From Labyrinthula sp. Ha (Eukaryota; Sar; Bigyra; Labyrinthulida; Labyrinthulaceae), in assembly GCA_015227615.1 (NCBI GenBank), contig JAALGZ010000019.1, forward strand, positions 310,001-374,000: 64,000 nucleotides of DNA. The letters are read 5' to 3'. This document shows, one piece after another, positions 25,001 through 35,225 of the stretch. Numbering within the stretch: position 1 is the first letter of the stretch; each line of letters begins with the position of its first letter. The notes under the pieces were generated by a model that was given only the letters and a program-made list of their open reading frames with translations, searched no databases and was not told the origin of the DNA. The translations under genes and the position numbers were made by a program.

Positions 25001-28000
25001 ATTTCGACAAAATAAGAGAGGTTTTGAATATACTTGAATAAAGTGTATATTGTATTCTTAACTGCGAATTCGAATAGTGAAGAAAATGACTACTCCTGGC
25101 AAATATTTATTTTTTAGATTCTTAAGCAGAAGAATCCATTTCTATCGAATATATTTTGTCCTTATCTTGAAATGGAAAAAAATATCGAATGACTCTCTCC
25201 TCTTGTATACGAATATTCTTTAGGATGGATGCTTTTTTCTATTGACATTTTTATTAACTATCCTGGATATAGTTGAGATTTGTTGACTATTATTATTTTC
25301 TTGGCTAATCTATTAGTTAGCTGAAAAGGTTTCTGATCAAGCAAGAAGCAGTGAAGATAACTATTGTTTCATTACAATTCCAACTGTAGCTCTAAGTGGA
25401 GCTAAATAATTCCTAAGTTAATCAAATAAAACGTCAAAATAGAACTAGTGAAAATAATACTTATTGTAGTGAATTTATTGTTTCACCCCGAAAAGAAGAT
25501 ATTATATATTTTTCATGGAGCTTAATACAATAGATATTTGAACTAGTCCCGCTAATTACTAAGTATTTGATTATTAATTATTTCTTGCTAATTTCTATTA
25601 AGTTACTATACCCAAAATAATTCCAAATTCTTACTTTCTTAATTTTCACAATATTTCATTCATAAAAAGGAAAAGTAGGTATGAAAAATAAGAAATAATG
25701 TATCTCTACATAAGGTAATAAAATTAAACAAAATTTATGACTCTGAACTTTCTCATAGTTTAATCGTGAAACAAACCAACAAAGCCCAAGTCTTTAAGAA
25801 AGAAAATAGCGATGGAAAGGATTCTTATAATAAAAAATAATCTAGAGGCCAATAGAAGAGGAATATGAGAATAGTCATGACGCCTTTATCACTACCAATA
25901 GCTTAAGATAGTCAAAAGAGATCAAAACTCTTTGAACCAGAATAAAATCAAATGATGATATTATATCAAGCTTATAAAAATATATAAAATGAAGAAATTT
26001 TGGTAATATAAGAAGAACCAAAAAACGAATACTAGAACACGGACCTTTCAATGCTTTAAGTATTACTAGACCAATAATAAGGATGAATTGTTATTCAATG
26101 CTTAGGTTGATTGTATAAGCCGAACCACATTTAGACCAGAATTAGCCTGTTTTGACACCAGAAATACTATTTTTATTTCCTGTTTATACAACCCATTTTC
26201 TGAGAGCCTTTTCTTGTACTTTATTTCTTTCTTTGGAATAAATCAACATTCGTTTAGCATTCTGTTCAGGATTATTTTTTTAGACTACAATAGGATGGAT
26301 CCTTGGGCAACTATATTAAGTTCTTTTATTATATGTAGAAGCATTACTTATGTGAGTGTAGGTGAACTGTCATCAGCTGGATACCCTTTTGCAGATCAGT
26401 GGGGTATATTTTACTGATTGAGTGTTTGCCTTACTAGTATAGTCAAGGCTAAATTCTTAAGAGATAATGGCTAAAACTAAATATTTTCTTGATCCGTTCC
26501 CAAGTTACTAATTAGTCAAGTCCTAGTCTTTTGTTTCTTCGGTACATAATGAAAATTATAGCAACTTGGATGTGTTAGGACCCAACGAAATAAGTTTTCT
26601 ATAACTGTTAACATTAGAAAACATTAACATATAAGTTACACAGAATCCCAAATTATTTATATACGAAGATAGCTAGATATTGTTATTTAGAAAAGAAATC
26701 TATCTTATTCGCAGTGGGATACAGTCTTGCCATTTTATGGAAAACATTTAATCAAGTATATCAGGGCAATATTTAGACCTTAAAACAAAGTAGCACTCGA
26801 TAATAGGCAATACTATTATGGCAAAGTTGTCGTTGGTAACGAGAGGACTCATTTAATATCTTCCTTCTTACTTAAGCAGAATAGTAATCATGACCCAAAT
26901 CACCCTGCTACATATTTATGATAAGACAACTACCATTTCAAAAGCCTGTGCATAATTTTAGTTTCCATGAAATAAGAGAAAAACTGAAGAGATATTCCAT
27001 ATATAGAAAACTAACAGCCTATTCAAATATTCAGATCTAAAAATAAGTATCCTTGGGTAATTCTTATACACCAGAGCTAAGATTGTAGAGTTAGTTTCTT
27101 GTTGAAAGGTCATTTGAACTCTTGAAGAAATTTCCTTATACAGAATAATTAAGAGTGAGCCTTGATACCACATTGATTAAGATATGAATGGAAAAGAGAA
27201 ACTGATCTACTACCTCTGAGTGACGAATTGTCTTTGTTTCATTGAGCAATATTTGAGCTTCTAATTGGGCAACGGAGAAAAGGTGTTTGCAGTATTTGCC
27301 AAAAACTTCTGAATAAGTGACTGAAGCACTGAATTTCACTTTTTGAGGAACTTTGGGGTATTCTTATGGCTTCTCAATATCCAATTATTGAAAAAACGAG
27401 TGTGAAAACCAAGTTGTCAGGATTCTAAAGCTTCAAAGCATGAATTCTTATCAACTTGAGTCAAAACATGATAAATTCTTCAGGGGGGGATCCCCGGTTT
27501 TGCAACCCAGCAACACAAAAAATATAGCTCTTGAGTTAACCCCCATAATATTTTTTTGGTCTTAGATCGCTCTAATCCCAGTAAAAATCCAAGAAAATTT
27601 ACCGCCAATTTAGTTTAAACTAAATTTTCAGTTAAAAATACTTCATGATTTAGATTAATTAGTATACAATGCATAGAAATATAATAAGGCAATCGAAATA
27701 TATTAGGAAAAAATGTTACCTATGTTGATTCCCAATCAATAGTTACAAGAGCCAATTTAATACACATTAACTAAGCTTTGAATTCGTGTCTCATGAAAGA
27801 ACAACACTTTCTTATCCTCACCCAGTAGTTGCATTAGTAATCACACAAAGTTTCTTACAATGTGTATAATATTTTTTAAGATTTTGAGTTCAATGCTATT
27901 TTGGATGAGTTTTTCCTAAGTTACAAATTTATGGCAACTGAAAATATGCTGAAAGCATTTTTATTGATCTTTATTTAAAATTAGTTTCTAAAATCTGCAA

Positions 28001-28996
28001 ATACAAGCTAGCTCTTACACAATTCTAACTCTTTGACAATCAAAATTTGGAAAGCCCTAGTACTCGCAGTAGCCTATTGTATTATTTGAAAGCCCGGAAA
28101 TTAATTTAGCCCTAAAACTGGTCATATGTTTAAGTAGTTCTATGGTTCACAGAATAATGAAGAATATTATTAGAGGTAATAGCATTAAATATAATTTGTT
28201 TTATAGGCAGTAGACACGACTATATATTACACTAATGTCACATAATCATGACAGAATATTGATATTCTATGAAAGTTTTCTCAAAATACGTACATTTTCT
28301 CCAACTCAAAAAGCTTAGAACCCGAGTTCTTACCATCCATTAATATTCAATAATTAATTCAGCAATGAAGTTCTTTGTAAATATGCAATTAATTAGTGTT
28401 AAGTGTGATACACCCGCTGAAAGCTGAAGAGTAAAATTTCCGACAAATTGAAGTAGCTGTTGAAGTACTGCACGGAAATATGCATTTTTAGTTATTGTAG
28501 CATTGTTTGAACGATGTTGGTAAGATAATTACTGATAGCTATATTATCAACTCAAGATCCTTTAAGTACGCTACCCAAAACAGAATTGAGTTTTTTTCTT
28601 ATGGTTTGTTTATTTTTCGCTTGGCTAATATGTATTAACCCTAAACAAATTTTTGGCATAGAGTCTTAACAATAGTAACAAGAATAGAAAATGAAAATAA
28701 TTTTATCAACATGGCTAAAAACATAACCAAAAATTAAGGGGGGAAATTATTTCAGAAACAATTCATAGGAGACCTACAGCCTGTGGCAAGTTGTATACCC
28801 CATAGCTTATACGAAAGCTAGCCTCCTGTTTTTCAAATATGGAACTCCAGTTAATGAGACAAGACAAATGCTTTTTTGTCCCATCTCACTAAAAATCAGC
28901 CGAAATACACTAAATTCAACGGCTAGAACCAAGTATAGTTGAAACAAATCAAATTGCCCAAAATAATTGCGCAAAAAGTTCTAAAACTATAAAAGG
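22030..28996. other. Gene desert, about 7 kb
   Basis: AT-rich DNA with no supported gene. A (TA)n run lies at about 24634-24653. Around 23700-23735 the sequence resembles a tRNA D-arm (AGTGGTAGAGTAC), but no T-arm or acceptor stem follows. At 27482-27496 there is a short G-run/C-run palindrome. Short open frames such as 23237-23491 and 26214-26417 have no features that set them apart from chance. Confidence 0.5.
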
Positions 28997-30766
28997 ATGA
29001 AGATTCCAGTTACACTTCTCGTCCTCTTCAGTATCTCCGTTCTAATCCTTATGAGCAACGTGTTTTCGTTTTATATTCTTGGAAATACCTCATTTAATTC
29101 ATATTCACCATCAAATCTCTTTTTTCCACAACTTGAAGATATATCCGCCTCAACTACTCCCACAGTATACAAAGAAATCCACCAACAAAAACAAAAGAAC
29201 TGTAATTTAATAGTTGGAAGATATAAATGCAAAAGACTACATTTTTTACCTACTAGTTTTTCTTCTGAAGATGAAGATAAAGTTTATTGTGAGTTTCATT
29301 TAGCCGAGGACACTGAATACTTGCCAAGTAAAGAACTCATTTCCTGTTTAGAAGAAAATCCACCTAAAGAATGGAAGAAAATGTCAAATTTAATCCAGAA
29401 TAAAATTTCATTTCTTCAAAATCCTGCGTATCCAAATTCCTGTGACTTTCCAAATTCAACTTCATTTCTCAAACCAAACTCAAAGCTAACAAAAGATACA
29501 AATGGAATTCTAATCCGTAAAAAAGCAACTCAAGTAAAATTGTTTTTTCTTTATAATTTTTAGCTAGAGTATGATAACCAACCTAAATGGAACTTAGTGT
29601 CTTTTCTTCACCATGGATTTGCTTATAACACTTGGGTTTTTGCTTGGAATGCTGGAAATCACTGGACAACTGGAGTTCCCGTAATTACATCAAACAACAA
29701 ATACAGATTTAGTCAAAGAGAATGTGGAAATCATTGGTCTTGTTTTTTTTCTCCATTGTCTTCTTGTTCATTTGACTCAATACAGAATAAAAAATCTATT
29801 CTAGTGTATCTTTCTGCTGCAGGGGACGAACTAGCTACAGATGTGAATAATTTATGTCAGCCATATGGTGAATATAATTATTCTACTGGAAGATGTGAAT
29901 GTTTTGATCAGTCAATGCCAAGTAGAGAAGAAAGATTTGCAGGATGTGCACCATATCAGAATTTTGATTTTAAGCAGCATCGAAAATATTTACATAAAAA
30001 ATCTTGGGAGACAAAAAGTGAAGAAGTGAAATCTGGGGATGATAATTATTTTTCGCAACTTGGTCCTGGAGAAGCGAATCCAAGGTTATCCAGAAACGAA
30101 CTGCATCAATCATCTTTTGCAATGGAAGAAGAGAATAATAAATTATTCATGGCGCAAGAAAAATTTGGTTTCTTATTTGTACACTCGCAATTTTTATGGT
30201 ATATGTTTAAGAATAGTCAGAAGAAAGAATTGCTTGATCAAAAATTAAAAGAAGTTGGATTTTCTTTTGGCGATGAAAAAATTGTTGCTCTACATGTGAG
30301 ACATGGAGATTCTTGTCATGATAGGTTTCTTGTATGGAAAAAATGTTTTCCCTTAAGTTTTTATATTGCTTCAATTAAAAAAATGGAAAAGAAATATGGA
30401 AAATATGATAAGATTTATATTTCGACAGATGACCCTCAAGTAATAGAAGATACAAAAAACTATTCTGATTATAATTTCATATATCAGAAAATAGATAGAA
30501 AAATATATGAAGACAATGATAACAAAGCTGTTGATGAGCGATATGATTTCAACACTCCTGAGATGGTTGAACAAATAGTTTCTGATATTTGGGCTATGAG
30601 TCATTGCGATGCCTTTGTTGGATCGTGGACATCTTCTGTTGCTTGGGTTTCTTATGAGTTAATGATAGCAAGAAAAGGTTTTTATCCACCCTTTATCTCT
30701 GTATATATGTCAATGTTTGATAAAAACACTATGGGTAAACTAATCCACACTGTTAATTATCACTGA
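28997..30766 (+). CDS. GT23-family fucosyltransferase (alpha-1,6-fucosyltransferase-like)
   Basis: Two exons (28997-29533 and 29564-30766, 30-bp intron) encode 579 residues, close to animal FUT8. GT23 enzymes transfer fucose from GDP-fucose to glycans in the Golgi lumen. The N-terminus is a type II signal anchor (VTLLVLFSISVLILMSNVFS). The catalytic part shows VALHVRHGDSCHD at about residue 422 (the GDP-fucose-binding HxRxGD motif), YISTDDPQVIEDT, and DIWAMSHCDAFVGSWTSS at about 518-535. The latter corresponds to the D...Cd.fVGT.sS motif. A Cys-rich insert around residues 275-310 (CQPYGEYNYSTGRCECF) looks EGF-like, which I do not expect in standard FUT8. The splice keeps frame and removes an in-frame TAG. 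The acceptor glycan is unknown; core fucosylation is possible but not shown. Confidence 0.78.
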
Positions 30767-30873
30767 AATAGTCATTTCTTCAAGTGTCCATAGCAGACAT
30801 TTCATGGGTATGTGTTATGTCTGTAATGGACAATTGTACTGTTCCAGTGAATATTGTATAAGAGAAAGTAAAA

Positions 30874-31695
30874 ATGTATTTTTGGATAAAATATCCTTCA
30901 AGAGAGACACTAAGAGACGAAATAATTGAAAAATGGCAAGAATATGCAATGGAGAATAACTTGAATTGTACTCTACATGATATTGTTGCAATTGAGGTTG
31001 GAGGAAAAGAAAAACTTTACCAAGTTAAAACGGAACAATTTTATTTTAATTGTATGCAGTTTAGTGAAATATTTCAACCTAGCAACTTTTTGGAAGTGTA
31101 TGATTTGAAAAAGATTTCTACTGAATATCTAAGAAGCTTAGTGCTTATATCTATTACCCTGGCTTTAGTCTTGTTTTCTTTTTTCTTGTTTGTTCCTATT
31201 AGTTGTTATGCACTGTTTACTCTGATTTTAGTGTTTAATGAAGAATGGATAAAATATATTTTACGTAGAAGTATTTTAATATCTACTGATGGTATATTTC
31301 TATACTATAGAAAATTTGAGGCACTTACTTTGCCTGATGATAAATACAGTCCTCTTGCGATACTGCTAAGATACTTTATTGGGACTACAAGTTCTCCTCT
31401 TTTAAGAGAAATGGCGGAGATACAGATGTTCATTAAGTTTTCTGAACTCCAATATGTAAAAAAAATTGAGGAAACCGTTCCAAAGTTTCAAGAGTATGCT
31501 CTTGGATTTGGTGGTGCGGTTGATGAAAGAATTTCAGAAAACTTAGCGTTGATAATCAGCGAAGCAAAAAACAATTATGAAACATTTCTTGCAAGAGCTG
31601 CCGTTGTGCCTACCCAGGTTCGTGTAAGAAAGAAAGGTTTTCTTAGACGAGCTATAGAACGCATGCGCCAGATAATGGAGTTTGTAAAGAAGTAA
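30874..31695 (+). CDS. Two-span membrane protein, family 1 (paralogue of 34369-35103)
   Basis: Intronless, 273 residues, starting at the first ATG and ending with TAA. Soluble N-terminus (about 1-88) with RETLRDEIIEKWQEYAME. Then a hydrophobic hairpin (about 89-130, LVLISITLALVLFSFFLFVP and CYALFTLILVF). Then a cytosolic-type domain containing ILISTDGIFLYYRKFEALT and DDKYSP, and a basic C-terminal tail (VRKKGFLRRAIERMRQ). I do not recognise the family. The protein at 34369-35103 (-) has the same order: KERLREKVIEEWNKF, hydrophobic hairpin, VLVLDSGVFIYFGG and DQKYSP. The two are therefore divergent paralogues about 3 kb apart in opposite orientation. The hairpin insertion suggests an ER- or lipid-linked peripheral protein, but this is speculation. 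Confidence 0.72.
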   Translation: MYFWIKYPSRETLRDEIIEKWQEYAMENNLNCTLHDIVAIEVGGKEKLYQVKTEQFYFNCMQFSEIFQPSNFLEVYDLKKISTEYLRSLVLISITLALVLFSFFLFVPISCYALFTLILVFNEEWIKYILRRSILISTDGIFLYYRKFEALTLPDDKYSPLAILLRYFIGTTSSPLLREMAEIQMFIKFSELQYVKKIEETVPKFQEYALGFGGAVDERISENLALIISEAKNNYETFLARAAVVPTQVRVRKKGFLRRAIERMRQIMEFVKK

Positions 31696-31974
31696 CTGAA
31701 CGAACTAAAATATTAATGAGCACCTTTCTTGTTGAATTTCCAACTGGTTTTAGTAAATTGAGTGAAGATTAAACTAGTTTTCAAGTGTTAAAGCTACAAG
31801 AAAGATATTTTTTGGATCTTTTTAAACAAAAGGGAAGTACAAAGGTGAACAATATTGAGGAGATGAGTTCACTTTGTGTTAAAACCAATCCAAAAAATCT
31901 AACCTTTTATATTCACCTTACAACCACACACGCAAATTTCTCTCGAAAATAGTAATATTGACCAAAAATATAAA

Positions 31975-32130
31975 ATGATAATACCAATTTTTCTGGTTTT
32001 CTTGCTTTACTACGAGTCCGTGGAAAATGGACACCTACCAACCGAGACTCTTCGGATTTTACCATACCATTCGTCCCGTCAGTTTCTTATTTTTCACTGG
32101 ACTGTTATGAAGAAATATTCTCAAGGATAA
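31975..32130 (+). CDS. Short secreted-type ORF, possibly a truncated PIG-T-like start
   Basis: A 51-codon frame from ATG to TAA. The first residues, MIIPIFLVFLLYYESVENG, look like a signal peptide. The following HLPTETLRILPYHSSRQFLI faintly recalls the mature start of the GPI-transamidase subunit PIG-T (EEL-I-PL---G---F-F). No continuation is found in any frame downstream before 32480, so if the resemblance is real this is a truncated relic. It could also be chance. It is too short for confident calling. Confidence 0.22.
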   Translation: MIIPIFLVFLLYYESVENGHLPTETLRILPYHSSRQFLIFHWTVMKKYSQG

Positions 32131-32479
32131 TTACGAGATCTCTCAATAACATTATTTTTTTTCGTTAATTCCAAGCAAGTTGAATTTTCTCAGAACTTTC
32201 ATGGCACACACTGAATTAAAATTCAGTAACAAATCAATCTTATCGGAAGCCAAATAGTTACTATATATTTTCTGTTTGTACAAGATAGAAAACTTTGTTA
32301 ATGGCATATTAGTAGAAAAGTGTAATGTTGTTACCAATTAGCGTATCGAACGTGCATGTCCCGCAGCGTTAGGCCAGTAATGGAATGAAATAGCAGCAAA
32401 GAAATTGAAAGCACATGACACAGCGACCCAAAATATACCCACTTTGAAACAAACCATATATGAATCAAAAAGAAAAACG

Positions 32480-33193
32480 ATGTACAGCTCATATGCGAAA
32501 CAAAAAACGCTCTTAGTGATCGGGATCCTACTTTTCATCTTTAATTTTATTTTCCTCTCTTCAAGTTGGGTTGCCGCCAAGGATTTAGATATAAACAACT
32601 GTGTTACGACCTCAGAGGAGAACGATTCCACTAATCTCCTCAATCTGGGTTCTAGTGGTCAAAATTACCAACGAAGAACCACTATAATTGACAACGAGGC
32701 AACGAAAGTTCATGTATTTTCAGTAGCTTGGTTGTTCCTAGCGTTTCTGGTAATATTCAGTTCTTTTCTTTTGACTTCAAAACAAGGATTTACCCGAACA
32801 AAGTTGGGAATCTTCGCGGGCGTCAACATTGTGTTCTCTAATTGGTTCTTAATTTTGGCTGTGGATTCTGGTCATATTCTAGTAGATAAAAGATATAATG
32901 AGGATAGTATGTATACAAGAGCTTATGTAGAAGCAAAGGCCATTGCTGCTGTAATGCTATGTGTTTTGTTTGCTGTGAATGCTGTTCTTCTGCTCTCCTG
33001 GGAAGATGATTTAGTAGTAACTACACTTCAAGAACGACTCTTGTTACGTAATCTTCAGGAACAGGAAGAAGATGATATATGGACAAAAAATTCAACTACA
33101 ATTCAGATAAATAGAACAGTTGCTAGACCTTCTGTGAGTTCAGGTGCTTCTTCAAGCACGCATCCCGCAGGGGATCAGATATGTGAGAGTTAG
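32480..33193 (+). CDS. Four-span membrane protein, unknown
   Basis: 237 residues, intronless, starting at the ATG at 32480 (the frame upstream has only a TTG) and ending with TAG. Four hydrophobic segments: LLVIGILLFIFNFIFLSS (about 12-29), VFSVAWLFLAFLVIFSSFLL (about 79-98), LGIFAGVNIVFSNWFLILAV (about 109-128) and AIAAVMLCVLFAVNAVLLL (about 153-171). A loop of about 45 residues with two N-glycosylation-type NxS/T sites and a cysteine lies between spans 1 and 2. The C-terminal tail is acidic (LQEQEEDDIW) and Ser-rich. The topology resembles claudin/SUR7/MARVEL-type tetraspans, but none of their signature motifs is present. Function unknown. Confidence 0.7.
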   Translation: MYSSYAKQKTLLVIGILLFIFNFIFLSSSWVAAKDLDINNCVTTSEENDSTNLLNLGSSGQNYQRRTTIIDNEATKVHVFSVAWLFLAFLVIFSSFLLTSKQGFTRTKLGIFAGVNIVFSNWFLILAVDSGHILVDKRYNEDSMYTRAYVEAKAIAAVMLCVLFAVNAVLLLSWEDDLVVTTLQERLLLRNLQEQEEDDIWTKNSTTIQINRTVARPSVSSGASSSTHPAGDQICES

Positions 33194-33254
33194 TTAAGGT
33201 ACGAAAGTGTGTTATTATGTTGGGAACGAATATCTTTTTGCTTTTTTTTACAAT

Positions 33255-33861
33255 TTAATCTAGAGAATCAACATCATCATCAGAATCGTTCTCTTGATTT
33301 TCATCGGTGAAATTTTTCGGAACAACTTTTCTAGTTTCAATGAAAGGGCCTGCAAACAAATCCAGTTGTTTGAGTTTATTACTGTATGCATGAATGCATT
33401 TAACAACTTGTCCAATATCTTTTAAGTTCAACAAAGTTTCAGTGCTAAAATTACTGTAATCAGGAACCTAAGAAAAATCATTAACATGAGAAAATTTGTA
33501 CCCCTAGTGCGCGAACAGCAGCAATGAACTGAGTAATGTTGTCCATAGCCAAACCTTTCTTTTTCGCTTCAAGCTTAACATTCGCAACTTGGTTGATCTT
33601 AGGGATAGAGATGAGAAGATTTGAAGCTTGTGTATCCACTGAACTGTTCTTGACCGTGTTCACCAAGGTACAAAGCACAGTTCCATCTTGAAGCCAGGAT
33701 CCAAATCCTATTTTCGACTCTTTTCGAAGTCCTGTTAAATCAGTTATCCATTGTTCTGCGAGTTCTTCTGCTTCGTGATCATAAGACGCTTCTCTAATAG
33801 CTGCCAACTCCACATCTAAACCGAACGTGTTCGTTGGCTTAACTTTTTGTTCCTCACTCAT
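33255..33861 (-). CDS. Calponin/transgelin-type protein with a single CH domain
   Basis: Two exons on the minus strand (33861-33502 and 33467-33255, with a 34-bp intron at 33468-33501) give 190 residues. The calponin-homology domain spans about residues 18-148. AEELAEQWITDLTGL is the first helix, GFGSWLQDGTVLCTLVNTV the DG-LC core, and ITQFIAAVRALG-VPDYSNF the family's FL.a...lGv...d.F motif, which is complete only after splicing. DIGQVVKCIHAYSN is the last helix. Single-CH proteins of this size (transgelin, fungal Scp1) bind or bundle actin. The C-terminal tail is acidic (NDSDDDVDSLD) and no calponin repeat is visible. It stops with TAA. Neighbouring gelsolin-like and CCDC53-like proteins also point to actin, but they are not an operon. 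Confidence 0.85.
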
Positions 33862-34368
33862 TACCCTCTATCCTCTATTAAAAGTTGTCAATATGTAACG
33901 TATTCAAGATATTAACTTCGTTTTAATTGTGTACTGCGACTGTTAGAGGTGTTTCTCAAGGATTTTCTGGAGGGTTGGATTTTGTTCCTCTATGTTTGTG
34001 TTCTCTTTCTACACCTCTCGGTAATTACCCAAAATATTTCATGTAAACCTGTATTTTAAGATTGGGGAAACGAGTGCAAAACGAGCTGCTAAAATAGGTA
34101 CGGGAAGAAATTGTTGAGAGATAAGCGAAAAAAGTGGATAAGACTAATATTACAATGCTAGAGGAATATTTTTATTAAATGAAGTAAACTTTACTAGATA
34201 ATAAACCCAAGAGATTGTTTCCAGCTCTTAAGAGAGTTCACGAAGACTTGGGATTTGCAGGGTTAAACTTTCGGTAAAATCATGCAAAGCATAGGAATAT
34301 AAAACTTGATTGACTTAACTCCATGGCTAAGAAACTAGCTATGAATCGATTATTTAGACTTTAAACTG

Positions 34369-35103
34369 TTACACATTTTCTGCTAAAAACTTGTCTCTAG
34401 CTCTTTGAATAACTGAAGCAACAGTGCTATTTACGACAGCATAGCATAATCCTTGTGAACATACTGAAAAACAACCTTGTCTGAAACTTTCACTTTCCGT
34501 CCTTACAATAGAAAAATCGCCTCCATACGGTAAATACCAAGGTTCAATAAAACCATACTTCGCAGCCAAGTTTGGTTCTACATCAAGATCCCATGAGCAA
34601 AGACACCTTCCAATACGAAGACAAGGACTATATTTTTGATCCATAAATATTTTCTCTCTTACACCTCCAAAATAAATAAATACACCTGAATCTAAAACAA
34701 GAACATTCTGAGAAAAGTGTTGAGCACTCTCTTTTTCAGTTGCTAGGTACGACATCGAACAGAGTATTCTGAAATATGTCAGCGGCATTAGAGAAATCCA
34801 CCAGATGAGGAAAATGGAGACATCCCAAATTATCATCCATGGAAGAAAAGTTAATGCTATGCAACTCTTAAATGTGCATTCTATAGGTGTTCTAAGAGTG
34901 TCCGAATCGAGCGGAAACACCGCCAGTGAGTATAATGGACATACCCGGGACATTTCACGGGCTCTTGCAGGTCCCGTCACATCAACCGTAAGAATTGCCG
35001 AACCTGCTGAAGTCATACTTTTTGATAGAGTAAACTTATTCCATTCTTCAATGACTTTTTCTCTCAACCTTTCTTTGTGTTCAAACTTGAGAAACGGAAC
35101 CAT
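34369..35103 (-). CDS. Two-span membrane protein, family 1 (paralogue of 30874-31695)
   Basis: 244 residues from the ATG at 35101-35103 (MVPFLKFEHKERLREKVIEE) to TAA. The frame is open further upstream, but that part overlaps the divergent neighbour, so the internal ATG is preferred. Order: charged N-terminus, hydrophobic hairpin (SCIALTFLPWMIIWDVSIFL and IWWISLMPLTYFRIL), then VLVLDSGVFIYFGGVREKIF and DQKYSP, then a Cys-rich C-terminal part with SVCSQGLCYAVVNSTVASVI. It shares the motif order with the 30874 protein. Family unknown. It diverges from the PH-IQ-WW gene with only 122 bp between start codons, so the promoter is probably shared. Confidence 0.7.
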   Translation of the reverse strand: MVPFLKFEHKERLREKVIEEWNKFTLSKSMTSAGSAILTVDVTGPARAREMSRVCPLYSLAVFPLDSDTLRTPIECTFKSCIALTFLPWMIIWDVSIFLIWWISLMPLTYFRILCSMSYLATEKESAQHFSQNVLVLDSGVFIYFGGVREKIFMDQKYSPCLRIGRCLCSWDLDVEPNLAAKYGFIEPWYLPYGGDFSIVRTESESFRQGCFSVCSQGLCYAVVNSTVASVIQRARDKFLAENV

Positions 35104-35225
35104 TTTTCTTGCCACGTCATTAACAGTTGAATACAACTTATGGCAAATTGACTCATGTTTGACTCGAGTCGGCTCGATTCGTAATGGTAAGATTAACCGT
35201 TTAAACTGTATAATGAAGAAAGTTA
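35104..35225. promoter_or_regulatory. Putative bidirectional promoter
   Basis: The 122 bp between the start codons of two divergent genes (34369-35103 on - and 35226-39335 on +). It must hold both 5' untranslated regions and both core promoters unless one starts inside the other gene. No clear TATA or other motif is seen. Confidence 0.4.

Noticed and set aside
27482-27496. G-run/C-run palindrome around GGATCC.
   Set aside because: Short and isolated; no larger structure or gene nearby to give it a role.
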